Shown here in pieces: positions 12,000 through 24,215 of a stretch of DNA of 64,000 nt (positions are counted from its first letter, which is position 1; every line of letters starts with the position of its first letter). Both the position numbers and the translations under genes were made by a program. The stretch covers positions 124,001 through 188,000 of the forward strand of contig BSBN01001759.1 of NCBI GenBank assembly GCA_027924645.1, written 5' to 3'. The notes under the pieces are model-generated. The model had not been told where the DNA came from and searched no databases. It worked only from the letters and a program-made list of their open reading frames with translations. The stretch comes from Cunninghamia lanceolata (lineage: Eukaryota > Streptophyta > Pinopsida > Cupressales > Cupressaceae).

Positions 12000-13750
12000 C
12001 GAGTTTAAACTTTATAAATATCATCATCTTCCATTTTGAGAGGCATGTCTTCCGCATGGAGGGAGGCATCTATTTGTAACTGAAGTGGTCGACCATTTTG
12101 AGGAGTTCAAACTGGAGTTAACTAGATGCGCTTTTACAAAGGCCATTTTCAAATGTGAAAGACCTGTAGTGCGTCTTTTCCTTCAAAGTGGCGCTTGTGA
12201 AATGTGTGTATTTCTCTTGACATGAGGTGTGTGAAGAAGTGCGATTCCTTGAAGTCTTTGTTATTGGTGCCTTAGAATGCCACATGAGACGCTATCTCCT
12301 AGTATAGGCACAATTGATATTTAGCAGAAGCGCCATTGCATTGTTTGACTTGTCTTTTAGGCATGAGTTTCTGTTTTGACTACGCCAACTCCTCATGAAG
12401 GGGCGTGTGACATGGTGAAGGAGGCGCTTCTACCTTTGCTACTTTGGGGTCTGGATTTTTTTAAGGCACTTCCTCTTGAGCTTATAATAACCCTGAGAGA
12501 ACCAGCACTACCAAGTATTGTTATTAACACTAGAGCTTCGTTTGTATTGCCATTTCTAATTTGTATGAGAGTAGAGTTTCAAGTCAAAGAAGATACTTCT
12601 AAAACAAATACAATATTGTGAGTCTCATGTAACAATCAACTTCAATAGATATAAGTGCAAGCTGAAGACTTCCTTTCAAACTCCCTATATCTTTTTATGA
12701 CTCTCCATAGGTGCGGTCTTTGAAAACTAGTGGTGAGTGCTTGAAACTTGTATTATCTTGTGTGTTTGATTTGTTGTGACTTTCAGTTGGCTTTATCTTT
12801 TTCCTTTATCTAGAGTGATTTTAATTTGGAGTCTTTTGTCTTCATCCGACTTCCATTGAGCGTTGCCTTATAGAGGCGCGTAGATATTTGATTTAAATGC
12901 TTCATCTTGTGATAGGCGTTTTGTTCTTGTTCTCCAAGCACATAAGAATTGATAGGCATGTGTCTTGGATGTTTTAAACACTTTGATTGGCATGGTTTTG
13001 ACAACCAGACACAATTTTCCCTTCCTTCATGCTAGCTTTATCCCATCTTGCAAGCGCGACATTGTTTTTGACTGCGCCTTTTATTCGTGTTTGTCTTCAG
13101 GTGCGTGAGTTTCACTTTGAAGACATTTTGTTGTTTGTTGAGGCACGTTCTGGATGAGTAAAGGCATTTGGGCTTTAACCCGAGTGTGATTTTCCTTCTT
13201 GGGCGAGTTGAAATGGTGTCTTATCCCTCATACAGGTGCATGGATGGATTGTGAAGCAGTCTTCATTCCTCTTGAAGGCGTGACTCCTTGATTTGCTTTA
13301 GACCTTCAACAAGCGCTTCATCTAGCAACAGATTGGGTGCTTTTGAAAGTCTTTGAAAACCTTTTGAACAGGCATGTATAAACTTCCTTCCTTCGTTCTT
13401 GGCTTGAGAGTGTTAAATGTGCTTGAGAGGCATTTTCATTCCTCTATATAGGCATAGTTGAAATCTTCTACAAGTGTTTGGAATGCTGGACGTGGCCTCT
13501 TCTACTTTACAAGGCACTTAACCCCTTTGTTGAGGCGCGCGTGTGAGGGAGATAGCACTTTAGGCGCAGATTGGATGCAGAGGCGTGTTTTGTCTATGAC
13601 TGGCACGTTTTTGTCTTCCTTTGTTGAGCGCAAAGAGTTTCTCAGGAGCGCGTACGAGGCTCGGAGGAGGCACGTCAATATTTACTTTCTTTGTAAAGGC
13701 ACATTCATATGGGAAGGAAGCGTTTGTTTTTTATTCTTTTAATGCTTTTG
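12000..13750. repeat. GCGC-rich degenerate array in R1
   Basis: Short phrases such as AGGCGCGT, GGCGCTT and GGCACGTT recur every 30-60 bp in otherwise AT-rich, non-coding sequence. The same pattern occupies 37270-38090 of the related solo LTR. A different but analogous GCGCATTAGAT array lies at 30480-32330. Confidence 0.55.
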
Positions 13751-13956
13751 CTTTTTATTTTATTCTTTTTATTATTGAAATGGTGAGCAAAAAAATGAAA
13801 TTGCAGATCACACCATTATTGCAAATAGAATAATACAAAATAATATGTATTGCATTCCAGATTCTCACAACTTGATAGATTTTTACATTACACAATATGG
13901 CTTTATAAAGCCTTAGTTTCGTGTTACAAACTTCCTAAACTTATTTACGGGAATTT

Positions 13957-15185
13957 TGTCATGTCCCAATTTTAAGGCATTGTTTAAATTAAAGATATAA
14001 ACATCATGATAAGGAAAACGGTGAAAAAATAGTGAAATTGCCTTCGTAAAATATCAATTCAAGTAATAGAAATAATTACATCTATTATTATATTAAAATA
14101 ATATTATTATATGAATAATTTAATATAATTAAAATGTAATATATTTATATTATTATATTTATAACAAATATAAATATTGTCCATTTAATTATAATTATAA
14201 TTATTATAATATAATATATATATAAATAAATATAAATTATAATTATAAATATAAATATAAATTAATTATTATAAATTAAATATTATAAATTACTTATTAT
14301 AAATGTTATAAATTAAATATCAAAAAGGCTACCTTTATGGCAGCTAATCATATAATAAACGATTTAAGCAAATAAAGGTAAGCATATATGTTTTAGAGGC
14401 AGCGAATATTTGCTGACCTCCATATAAGACAAGTTTTAGATTATTTACAAAAAGACTTAATTAAAATAAGACTATAAAGTAATGTGGTTTGGTAAAAGCT
14501 GCGATCCCTTAAAACAAGGGACATGTCCATAGAAATGGATTACCTCTCTTCGTAGAGAATAAAGGGATATAAAGGAGAGTCTGAAATTTAGATTCGGGGG
14601 GGAGGAGGGGAATATAATCAGAGCAGACTTAGATCTGAAAATATATATAAAAGGAATGATATATATATATACACATATAATTCTGAGTTTTTAGAACACA
14701 TATATTCAAAAGGGAATAAGGAAAGAGAATATACAGAGGTCAGATCTACATAAATATAATTAGATCTGCATAAGTATAATATGCAAGGATATATAGAACA
14801 GCAGAAGATAAAGTTTAAAGCAAGAAGAATATATCAGCAATCAGACTGAGCAAGGAAAATGAGGAGAATAGAAACATAGGGAAGAAAAATACAAAGGAGG
14901 AGAAAATATTAAATAAAAGATCACAACAAACACGCATTATTGGGAATGGAAGAATACATATGCAAGTAGAGATATAGAAAGAAGATCACATGGAAATATA
15001 ATGGAAGGGAAAGCAATCTGAGTTGGAATCAAAGGGATCTAAATTGGAATTAAAAAATCTGAGTTGAAGTAAAGAAGAAATCTGAGTGGAAATAAAGGTG
15101 AATTGGTTACTAATGTTCTCTTTTAGAAGTTGAAATTGTGTACAAGGTTAAGAAATTAAGGATATCCAAATAAGGGGACATTACA
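13957..15185 (+). repeat. 5' LTR of the 13957-18744 element
   Basis: 1,229 bp, nearly identical to 17521-18744 apart from small AT-rich length differences (an extra stretch near 14200-14310), so the insertion is comparatively young. Ends TG...CA with an inverted GTCCC/GGGAC terminus. Confidence 0.93.
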
Positions 15186-15186
15186 A

Positions 15187-15199
15187 TGGTATCAGAGCC
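15187..15199 (+). other. primer-binding site (tRNA-iMet type)
   Basis: TGGTATCAGAGCC, one base after the 5' LTR; the standard plant initiator tRNA-Met complement. Confidence 0.92.
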
Positions 15200-15228
15200 A
15201 TCGTCTTGCCATCCTGTGAATGATAATT

Positions 15229-15710
15229 GACTTATATGCATTTGAGTGTATACTCTATGACTTGTATTCGAGTGTATACTCTATGACTTTGAGCTACTTG
15301 CCTATGTGCTTGAGCTACTTGCCTACTTGCCTATGTGCTTGAGCTCCTTGTCTACTTGCTTGTCTACTTGAGCTACTTGCCTACTTGCTTGAGCTACTTG
15401 CTTGTCTACTTGAGCTACTTGCCTACTTGCTTGTCTACTTGAGCTACTTGTCTACTTGCTTGAGCTACTTGCTTGTTTACTTGAGCTACTTGCCTACTCG
15501 CTTGTCTACTTGAGCTACTTGCTTGTCTACTTGAGCTACTTGCCTACTTGCTTGTCTACTTGAGCTACTTGTCTACTTGCTTGAGCTACTTGCTTGTCTA
15601 CTTGAGCTACTTGCCTACTTGCTTGAGCTACTTGCTTGTCTACTTGAGCTACTTGCCTACTTGCTTGAACTGGTTGCTTGCGTTCTTAAGCTACTTGGTT
15701 GTCTACTTCA
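15229..15710 (+). repeat. minisatellite with GAGCTACTTG / CCTACTTGCTTG units
   Basis: Interleaved short units (GAGCTACTTG, CCTACTTGCTTG, TCTACTT) combined in varying order over nearly 500 bp. In one frame the array reads as repeated LLELLAYLLELLAC, a consequence of the repeat and not evidence of a protein. Confidence 0.9.
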
Positions 15711-15883
15711 ATTTTATTATGTAAAAGGAAATTGGTGTAATCACTTCTATATTCAACATCCTTTGGAAGAATTTAATGCAATCTTTTTCGAGGAGGAAAA
15801 TTTTGAACCTGATGAGAAGAAAGGAAACGAAGTAAAGAAGAATGTTCATGATGGCTGGAGTACAAGAAAACTATGTTTGAGGC

Positions 15884-16680
15884 ATGATAGGTAGGAAGAA
15901 TGCCCTCCATCATGCTGTCATCAAATTATATTAAAGGGATGATAGGTAGGAAGAATGCCCTCCATCATGCTCTTATTAAATTATATTAATGGGGATGACA
16001 GGTAGGAAGAATGCCCTCCATCATACCTCATCAAGACATGATAGGTAGGAAGAATGCCCTCCATCATGCTCTTACCAAATTAGGTTAAAGGGATGATAGG
16101 TAGGAAGAATGCCCTCCATCATGCTCTTATCAAATTATGTTAAAGGGATGATAGGTACGAAGAATGCCCTCCATCATCAAGACATGATAGGTAGGAAGTG
16201 TGCCCTCCATCATGCTCTTGTCAAGATGTGATAGGTAGGAAGTGTGCCCTCCATCACACTCTTGATCCTTAATGTTAAAGAGATGATAGGTAGGAAGAAT
16301 GCCCTCCATCATGTTCTCATCAAATTATGTTAAAGGGATGATAGGTAGGAAGAATGCCTTCCATCATCAAGACATGATAGGTAGGAAGTGTGCCCTCCAT
16401 CATGCTCTTGTCAAGATGTGATAGGTAGGAAGTGTGCCCTCCATCACACTTTTGATCCTTAATGTTAAAGAGATGATAGGTAGGAAGAATTCCCTCCATC
16501 ATGCTCTCATCAAGTTATGTTAAAGAGATGATAGGTAGGAAGAATGCCCTCCATCATACCCTCATCAAGACATGATAGGTAGGAAGTGTGCCCTTCATCA
16601 CACTCTTGAACCTTGAAGATGGAGATGAGAGGTGATAGGTAGGAAGTGTGTCCTCCATCACGCTCTAGCTTGCAAGCATC
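15884..16680 (+). repeat. minisatellite of about 16 units, core ATGATAGGTAGGAAGAATG
   Basis: About sixteen copies of a unit of 37-60 bp, core GATAGGTAGGAAG(A/T)(A/G)TGCCCTCCATCA. Some units are longer because of a CTCTTATCAAATTATGTTAAAG spacer. Each core starts ATGATAGG and ends CC(T)CCATCAT, so single units could form short stem-loops. Long antisense frames across it come only from the repeat. Confidence 0.92.
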
Positions 16681-17507
16681 GAAGGATCGACTTGAGGTAT
16701 GGATAACTATATGTTGAAATTAAATATTATTTATGTTATATCATTAATTATGTTATGATGTATTGATTTCATCACTACTTTATTGATCTTTAATATTGCT
16801 AATGTCCCTTTCAAGAGTTATTCTTGTGTGCAGGTGAAGAAATCAGTTTATCCTACAAGGGACATCACGGAAGTAGAGAAAATAAAAGTTAATTTCATTA
16901 ATCACAAGACCCATGAACCAAATTCATTTCTACCAAGAATCTCTTTTGAATTCTTCTCTTGATTTAAGTAACATAAAACCGATACTTATATTATGGGCCC
17001 ATAACCCACAAGTTCCCAGGATCATTCTTCATAATCATCTATAACACTTATATTTCATCAAGCACATCACTATTCAAATAAAAGCTTACCAAATCTTCTT
17101 TGATCATAAAATTTTTCTCCATGACATCATATAATCAATTACTTCTCAAGAATACGACTCTTCTCAATTTTGAGGTCAATAACATATGACAAGTATAAGA
17201 CCGAAAAGATCAAGATATCTTCATCATTCATTAGAATTTTGGAATCTCAATACTCTCAAAAAAAAATTCTTCAGCATTGAAAATATTTTTTATTATCTAA
17301 AAACCACATCTTCATCTATAATACTTGCATCACATCATTGCTATTCAAACATCGAACAAAATGCTTTTGCCTTTCATTAGTCACAAAGTCTCTTTCATGG
17401 AATCACAAATACTTCACTAAAGCAATATTCATTCTGGATCAAAACCATGATTTCGTCTCAACACATCGGAAGGTAGAAGTTGTAATTGTTTGAGGACAAG
17501 CAATCTT
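16681..17507 (+). other. rest of the interior of the LARD-like element
   Basis: Unique AT-rich sequence with no long frame or recognised motif, ending in the pre-polypurine phrase TTGAGGACAAGCAA (about 17490-17504). Confidence 0.6.
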
Positions 17508-17520
17508 GAGTGGGGAGGGT

Positions 17521-18256
17521 TGTCATGTCCCGATTTTAAGGCATTGTTTAAATTAAAGATATAAACATCATGATAAGGAAAACGGTGAAAAAATAGTGAA
17601 ATTGCCTTCGTAAAATATCAATTCGAGTAATAGAAATAATTACATCTATTATTATATTAAAATAATATTATTATATGAATAATTTAATATAATTAAAATG
17701 TAATATATTTATAACAAATATAAATATTGTCCATTTAATTATAATTATAATTATTATAATATAATATATATTAATATATATATATAAATAAATATAAATT
17801 ATAATTATAAATTACTTATTATAAATGTTATAAGTTAAATATCAAAAAGGCTACCTTTATGGCAGCTAATCATATAATAAACGATTTAAGCAAATAAAGG
17901 TAAGCATATATGTTTTAGAGGCAGCGAATATTTGCTGACCTCCATATAAGACAAGTTTTAGATTATTTAAAAAAGACTTAATTAAAATAAGACTATAAAG
18001 TAATGTGGTTTGGTAAAAGCTGCGATCCCTTAAAACAAGGGACATGTCCATAGAAATGGATTACCTCTCTTCGTAGAGAATAAAGGGATATAAAGGAGAG
18101 TCTGAAATTTAGATTGGGGGGAAGGAATATAATCAGAGCAGACTTAGATCTGAAAAAATATATAAAAGGAATGATATATATATACACATATAATTCTGAG
18201 TTTTTCGAACACATATATTCAAAAGGGAATAAGGAAAGAGAATATACAGAGGTCTC

Positions 18257-18291
<35 letters not shown>

Positions 18292-18744
18292 TTAAAATTC
18301 AGATCTACATAAATATAATTAGATCTGCATAAGTATAATATGCAAGGATATATAGAACAGCAGAAGATAAAGTTTAAAGCAAGAAGAATATATCAGCAAT
18401 CAGACTGAGCAAGGAAAATAAGGAGAATAGAAACATAGGGAAGAAAAATACAAAGGAGGAGAAAATATTAAATAAAAGATCACAACAAACATGCATTATT
18501 GGGAATGGAAGAATACATATGCAAGTAGAGATATAGAAAGAAGATCACATGGAAATATAATGGAAGGGAAAGCAATCTGAGTTGGAATTAAAGGGATCTA
18601 AATTGGAATAAAAAAATCTGAGTTGAAGTAAAGAAGAAATCTGAGTGGAAATAAAGGTGAATTGGTTACTAATGTTCTCTTTTAGAAGTTGAAATTGTGT
18701 ACAAGGTTAAGAAATTAAGGATATCCAAATAAGGGGACATTACA
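17521..18744 (+). repeat. 3' LTR of the 13957-18744 element
   Basis: 1,224 bp. Differs from the 5' LTR mainly by loss of an AT-rich block near 17800 and gain of a pure (AT)n run with flanks at about 18246-18298. Confidence 0.93.
18254..18290. repeat. (AT)n microsatellite
   Basis: About 17 AT dinucleotides, present in this LTR but not at the matching site near 14731 in the partner LTR, so it arose after insertion or expanded since. Confidence 0.85.
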
Positions 18745-18896
18745 AATTTAACTCGCAATACAACTATCATTGTATTTATAACAAGTAACTAACCTATAAA
18801 GTAACATTTGCATGTTAATTTATTTATTTATTATTATTCTAACCTATATACTAACTATATAAAATGATGTAATAACTCCAACATTCCCCCCCTTAT

Positions 18897-19600
18897 TACA
18901 TCAATCTGAACAAAGGATGGAACATTACAAGGACTGAACATAGCAGCCCTTCTAAAAACTTTGATGGATTGAGACTTACTCAATTATCCACCAATTCTCC
19001 TCGCTCACCCAGGAAACATCAAACTGAACTCGCCAACAAATCTTCTGACTGTCAAACCTATAGTATACTTGTGAATTGAGACATACTCAACTATTCACAA
19101 GCAAATCACCAACCGACTATGAATCGATACTTACTCAACTATCTGCAGTACAAACACCGACCAACTGTGAATTGAGACTAACTCAACTATCCACAGTAAC
19201 TCTCTTCCATTTGTGGATCGAGACTAACTTCAAAATCCATAAATACAAACCTGCAAAACTATGGATCGAGACAAACTCAACTATCCATAGATACCACTCA
19301 CCAAGCCTGTGGATCGAGACAAACTCAATTATCCACAAACCAAGAATTGGGAAACCCCCCTTGCTCCATGAAGGGACACAAATTGATGGTGCTTCTCATG
19401 CAGTGGATCATCTCTGAGCGAGAAGCTAGCTAAAGATGATGAAAACTCCTCCAGCCTCCGGTGCCTCCTGCCTCCAATATGATCATGTTATACTTTATGC
19501 ATTTGATGTCGCATTAGATTCTTCAATAGCACAAGCATGTGAGTTTCTCAAATTTCTATCAGGGATAGCATGGATGGCATTGAGAACACAAAGATAATGT
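18897..19600 (-). other. internal remnant of a minus-strand LTR element with tandem repeat
   Basis: Lies inside the polypurine tract of the 13802-18883 LTR, so it is the 3' part of that element. From about 19055 to 19345 there are six degenerate copies of a roughly 50-65 bp unit built on GTGGATCGAGACTAACTCAACTATCCACA. The unit has a self-complementary GTGGAT...ATCCAC pair. No pol frame is recognisable. Confidence 0.6.
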
Positions 19601-19814
19601 GTGGCCATGTTTAAATGCTAAAACTAATGATGTTGATTTTGAATAATGATGAACCCATACACGAGTCAACCTTATACCTCCAAAAATAAAATAACCCTTA
19701 TTTTCCTTATCACTCCAATGCATACAATTTTTATTTTTTAAACAACTTCAAAATAAATGATTACATGTACAAACCCCACACAAAAACAACGTAATGACAA
19801 AACTTATAAACCAA

Positions 19815-20008
19815 CCAATAGGGAGTGACCACCATGCGGACCAAAGATAGCAAAAGCATTTTCCCAAGATAGCAAATGCACCTCCCTTATAGGATGATGA
19901 CACCTCAAACTACCCATTCACCTAATTAAACTCACTTTATTAACCTAAGCAAGCTTAGTAATATGTGTAGGAAAAACCTTAGGAAAAGGAAGAAAACCTA
20001 CACTAACA
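19815..20008 (-). repeat. 3' LTR (U3 part) of the copia derivative
   Basis: On the minus strand it starts TGTTAGTGTAGG at 20008 next to the purine tract. It matches 46045-46239 until about 19815. Left of that, 19600-19814 is AT-rich and unmatched, so the LTR end on that side is uncertain. Confidence 0.6.
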
Positions 20009-20325
20009 CCCCCCCTTAAATGTAGCTTAGGTGGGTGAAAAGATGGGTCCCGACAAATGAAGCTTGATGAGGTACCCATGTACAAAGATTCCCCCCCAAA
20101 AAGAAAAAGCCCCCCACCCAAAACAAAGGAATAGAAGCCCCCCTCCCCACAAATAGAGAGATAACACCCCCCTCTAGAATAGAGAGAGAAAAGAGGACTA
20201 AGAAGACCCCTCGAAAGTAAGCAACTATGCCAATGGTTGATGCTCGAAACTGGATGGATAAGATGGTCCACAATCGTTGAACAACATTCCTCCCCTTAGG
20301 AAGAAACAAAACCAAAGGTGAATAC
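20009..20325 (-). other. 3' tail with multiple polypurine tracts
   Basis: On the minus strand this stretch holds at least five purine runs ending in six or more G, the last (TAAGGGGGGG) abutting the LTR. It is continuous with 34128 onward once the gypsy insertion and its AATAC duplication are removed. Apparent reading frames here are unlikely to be real. Confidence 0.65.
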
Positions 20326-20643
20326 TGTAGTCAGTGTATAATGTTGATTCTTATATTTGATAATATGGGTTATCCGACTATGTAATCCGACGATGTATTA
20401 ATTGTTTGTCGGCTCTTGTGTAGTTGAGAGCTAGTTAGCGTCGATTAGTTGATGGTTGTGTTCCTCTTGGCAACTGTCGGGTCCTTTAAATAGTGTTTGT
20501 ATTGTCAAGGAAAGTAATATGTAGTCAGATCGACTATGATCTTTGGCCGACCATCTCTGGTACTTTTAGTCCTCTATCTGGTATGCATTGTTAATTTTGT
20601 TCATTATTTCAAGTATTCATTTTGTCAAATAGACGAGTAAACA
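20326..20643 (+). repeat. 5' LTR of the gypsy element
   Basis: 318 bp, TGTAGTCAGTGTATAATG...GAGTAAACA. The 3' LTR is 60 bp longer through two small blocks: an extra CTATGTAA-type repeat and a segment containing AATAAAGATATAC. Confidence 0.9.
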
Positions 20644-20644
20644 T

Positions 20645-20657
20645 TGGCACCGTTGCC
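20645..20657 (+). other. primer-binding site TGGCACCGTTGCC
   Basis: One base after the 5' LTR; one base different from the TGGCGCCGTTGCC site common in plant gypsy elements. Confidence 0.8.
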
Positions 20658-20689
20658 TTAAAAGAAATTGGGTCCGATAGAAGAGATTC

Positions 20690-23563
20690 ATGCCCTTAGA
20701 CCCTAATAAAGGTGGGAGGAGACCACGTGGTCAGGATCAAGAGATTAGAAGATCTCGTAGGCTGGTAGAACAAAGAGAATGCAGAAGGCTAAGAGAGATC
20801 ACCAAAGCTTGAAGCCAAAGTCCATCCTGAAGTAGAAGTCGGAGTTGGAGCGTGAGTAGGAGTCGTAGTCGAGAGAGGGAACACATTTCCACTACAAATA
20901 ATCACATGAGTGCAAAGTGAGGAAATCGCCAGGCACCTACCACTGCTAGATGACATATGGATTGATATTTTCAATCAAGTGGAAAAGTCAAAACAACCTT
21001 CTCTAGACAAGGGAAGATGAAATTCGGAGTCAGATTCCTTCATAGAAGCTTACGAGAGCAACCTTCTAGGCATCAAAGGGTTGTCAATTGAAGGAGAAGA
21101 AGCCGAGCCAAGGGTGTATAGAAACTCTGAAGGTGAAACAAATGCGTGGAACATGACATTGCGGGAAGAGTGGAGGATTCTCACGTGGCCGAGAGTGTGA
21201 GAGAACTGGAACGCTTGAATCGAAATTCCCCAGCAAGTAGGTTCCAGGTGCAAGGTTTGCATCAGAACAAAACCATGGTAAGCCCCTATGGAGAAAAGTA
21301 GAAGTTGCCTAAGTTTACAGGCAATGGATCAGAGGATCCCATTAGGCACTGTAAGACTTGTGAGACAATCTGGACAACAAATGGGCAAGATGATAAAGCA
21401 ATTTGGCTACGGTGTTTTCCAACCACCTTGTGAGGTGTAGCAATTGAATAGTATACCGAACTTGACCAAGCCTTTCGAAACACATGGGAGAGTTAAAGAA
21501 GGCCTTTGAACAAGAGTTTAAGTTGCTGCAAGATGATGATGAAATAGTAGCCGAAATTTACAATACCAGGAAAGGTAAGCATGAGAACGTACAAGCTTAT
21601 AACCGTAGACTTAAAGAACTACTTGTAAAGCTAGAAAAAGAACCTGCTGACGGTCTCAAGAAAAGGTGGTTCATCGAAGGTCTAATTCCGTCATTAAGAA
21701 AAAAAGATGAAGTTAGTACCACCCTATTCGTACATAGAAGCCTACAATCGGGCGATGGACATAGAAAGTGAAGACAAAATGTCCTCTCGTAGCAAAAGAA
21801 CAACCGAGGAACATGGTAGTTCGGATGACAACAGCAACATTGAGTTAGGAATGGTACAAGCACTCCGGAGGGACATGCTTCAGATGATGAAAGAATTGAA
21901 GATAGAGAAAGAAACCAACAAGGAATCCACTGAACTTTGGTGTACTAAGTGCAAAAGTGAAGGTCATACAAAAGGTAATTGTCCCAAAAAATTGTGAGAT
22001 TTTCCAAGTTATGGGTCATTCGATAAAAGAGTGCCTGTATAACTTGAAGATCAAGAATACACAAGTACTTTCCACACAGGGAGAGCGATCCACTACATCA
22101 AAGCCACATAATGCATCTCCAGATGACTACCGAATCAAAGAGGAGGAGGTCGAAGTCAAATACAGTACGACCCTAAAGGCCATCTGATCATATAGTGCCG
22201 ACAATGTAATGAATGAGGGCCCTTTGCGAGAGACTGCCAGAACAAGCAGGACAAAGTGTAATTATTGTGCAAATGGTGTGAACTTGGAGACCATGAAGAC
22301 ACTGGATGTCCGAAGCAAAAGGCCAGCATTAACCTGATTGATGTTGAAAGGCAAAATGAAGTATTGGCCGTTTCTCCGGCCCAAGCAAAGAAGGTTGTGT
22401 ACCTGGACCCATGTACAAAACAAGCAAGATTTCATGAAGCAAGAGCCGAAGTGGAGCATACTATGGATAATGAATGACGCCAGTACGATAACAAATTAAT
22501 TGTACTCTGAGAAAAATATTGCACAAGTACTTCAAAGTTCAAACTACTGTACCAATTAAAGTAGTGGATTTATTACAATGTATTCTGGAACTCTGAAATG
22601 CTATTGTATCAGGGAAGAATGAGATGGTACATGTTACAACCAATTTGGAGTCCGGCGAGAATGAAGACCCAATAACCAGACCTTCGTTGTTGGGTGACCA
22701 AGTAATTGATCCCATGTTATTAACAGTTAGCACAACAAAGAAACCGACAGTGGTAAATATGGGGATCCTTGGAAAAAATCTCACCGATACAATTATTGAT
22801 GGTGGGTCTAGTGTGAACGTACTTCTGGAAGATACTTGGAGACGTCTGAGTAAGCCGACTCTCTGGCCCCCGAATTTTCAACTAGTGGGTGCAGATCAAC
22901 ACGATATTAAGGTACTTGGTGTTTTAATGGGCCAAAAGGTAATTATCAGAACCTAGAACCCAAGTATTTTTGTTGAGTTTTGTGGTCATTTCATTACAAA
23001 AGAAAATGTACGATGCATTGTTGGGTCGGGGTTGGCTGGTAGCAGTTAGAGCCGACCACAACTGGAAAAAGAATACAATCTCCATTGAAAACAAGGGTCG
23101 GAAGTATATAATCGATTTGAAAAACCAAGCAGTCAGCAAGGAAGCAACTTCTTCTGATTCATCGGATTCGGATTCTGAAGAAGAATGGATAGAGAAGCAT
23201 GATCTGGGTCCGATGGAGCCGAACGACGAAGAGATTCTAGAATTACAGTCATGCTCAGAGGATTAAACAAATTCTCTTTGTGGCTTATTTCACTGGCAAA
23301 TGGAGGATAATGAGGTATTTCCGTCAACTCGTAATTTTCTCGAGGCTACGGCGATCAGTGAAGTGCAACAGAGCAAAAATGATTTTAAAAGGTTGGACAA
23401 TCTATGTGTGTCAAGCGCAACACATGGTTTGCAAAATACGGCAGTTCTGGTTCTAGCAAAGGCAGTTGACTTTAGGAATAATTGCAAAATTAATAAAGGT
23501 AAGCCTCAGAGAAATAATATTAAAATATTGGATTTGGAGCATACGGATACTTATTGTCAATAA
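20690..23563 (+). pseudogene. Ty3/gypsy gag-protease polyprotein, broken
   Basis: Starts at an ATG 47 bp after the 5' LTR with a basic arginine-rich segment (GGRRPRGQDQEIRRSRR). The gag capsid domain runs about 21290-21760 (KLPKFTGNGSEDP; FEQEFKLL; KWFIEGL-type motif). A run of CCHC knuckles follows: CTKCKSEGHTKGNC near 21941, a degenerate GHSIKEC near 22020, one with an internal stop near 22200, and CKWCELGDHEDTGC near 22270. Retropepsin reads DTIIDGGSSVNVL near 22790, with DGG in place of the usual D[ST]G, then YDALLGRGWL near 23010. At least four frame changes and several stops make it non-coding today. Confidence 0.88.
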
Positions 23564-23814
23564 AATCAATTTCAATGCAAAATTCTAGAAGGAAAAGTAT
23601 TGTATAGGAAATTACGGAGAAAAGAAAAACACTGTGGGGCAAAAAAAAATTGTTGTCAGAGCGGTAGATAACAGGTGGACACCGTCGGAGAAAAATAAAA
23701 AACAAGAAAAAAGAAATTATTGGAAAAAAGGAGGATGAGAAAAAATCAATTAAAAAGGCAAAGTTAATTATATTCCAACCTAGAGCTGTATGACTCATTA
23801 CTCACTTTGCGGTA

Positions 23815-24215
23815 CGACCTGACAACTTGCTTCTTCTTGACGACTTGTTTTCCCCTGACGACTTGCTTTCTCTTGATGACTTACTTTCTCTTGACGACTT
23901 GTTGCCTCTTGACGACTTGGCAAATTTTCCTAACAACTTGGCATTCCTTCTTGACGCCTTAGTTGTACAATTTGTTTTCCTTGACGACTTGGCAATTTTT
24001 TTTGACAACTTGGCATCCCTTCCTGACGCCTAGGCCATATGTCTTGAGTTAGTTGTTGCCATCGTACAACCTGCATCTAGTTTGATTATCGTACGGCCTT
24101 GCTATTCCTTCTTGTATGCCATACGACTTAAAGTCTTTTTGGTCGCCCCTCCTCCCGTACAACCTGCACAATCAGCCATTGTACGACCTCAGTTTGTTGT
24201 ACGCATAGTTGGAAA
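23815..24215 (+). repeat. CTTGACGACTTG minisatellite grading into GTACGACC motifs
   Basis: About ten degenerate copies of a 20-30 bp unit around CTTGACGACTTG, then scattered (C/T)GTACGACCTG phrases. It lies in the internal non-coding part of the gypsy element. The frame that reads LSLDDLLSLDDL is a product of the repeat. Confidence 0.8.

Larger units (their letters stand above)
555..13801 (+). repeat. R1: decayed LTR-like repeat (host of nested insertions)
   Basis: Starts TGTTAGTGTTTTATTTC and is homologous, in the same orientation, to the solo LTR at 36153-38811. Matching stretches are 555-917, 9728-9895 and 11663 to about 13750. The gaps correspond exactly to the hAT element 918-9719 and the solo LTR 9896-11662. 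Its distal part (about 12000-13750) is rich in GCGC-centred motifs, as in the second copy. The 3' end is not matched: the copy fades near 13760 and another LTR begins at 13802, so it is probably truncated. No target duplication (CGGAG expected) was found on the right. Confidence 0.7.
13957..18744 (+). mobile_element. complete non-autonomous LTR retrotransposon (LARD-like)
   Basis: A 4.8-kb element with LTRs at 13957-15185 and 17521-18744, starting TGTCATGTCCC and ending GGGACATTACA. It is flanked by a perfect 5-bp duplication AATTT (13952-13956, 18745-18749). The primer-binding site TGGTATCAGAGCC (15187-15199) matches initiator tRNA-Met. The purine tract GAGTGGGGAGGGT (17508-17520) is preceded by TTGAGGACAAGCAAT, a phrase seen before the LTR in many plant Ty3/gypsy elements. 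The 2.3-kb interior has no gag or pol and is mostly two minisatellites. It must have been mobilised in trans. Confidence 0.93.
13802..18883 (-). repeat. short LTR (about 290 bp) split by a nested retrotransposon
   Basis: On the minus strand it begins TGTTGGAGTTATTACATC (right edge 18883) and ends GGTGTGATCTGCA (left edge 13802). A TATA-like TTATAAATAC lies near 18772-18782. The complement of a polypurine tract, TTCCCCCCCTTAT, abuts it at 18884-18896, making it the 3' LTR of a minus-strand, probably copia-type element. The element 13957-18744 inserted inside it. The matching 5' LTR was not found. Confidence 0.6.

Noticed and set aside
16130..16502. Two similar 60-codon antisense proteins (MMEGILPTYH...)
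   Set aside because: They exist only because the minisatellite unit is open in that frame; there is no start context or domain.
15884..16680. CRISPR-like array appearance
   Set aside because: Spacers are not unique and unit length varies; the array lies inside a plant LTR element, so it is a minisatellite.
23802..24033. LDDLLSLDDL and SSRESKSSRE repeat proteins on the two strands
   Set aside because: Both strands are open because of the GACGACTTG repeat; there is no gene evidence.
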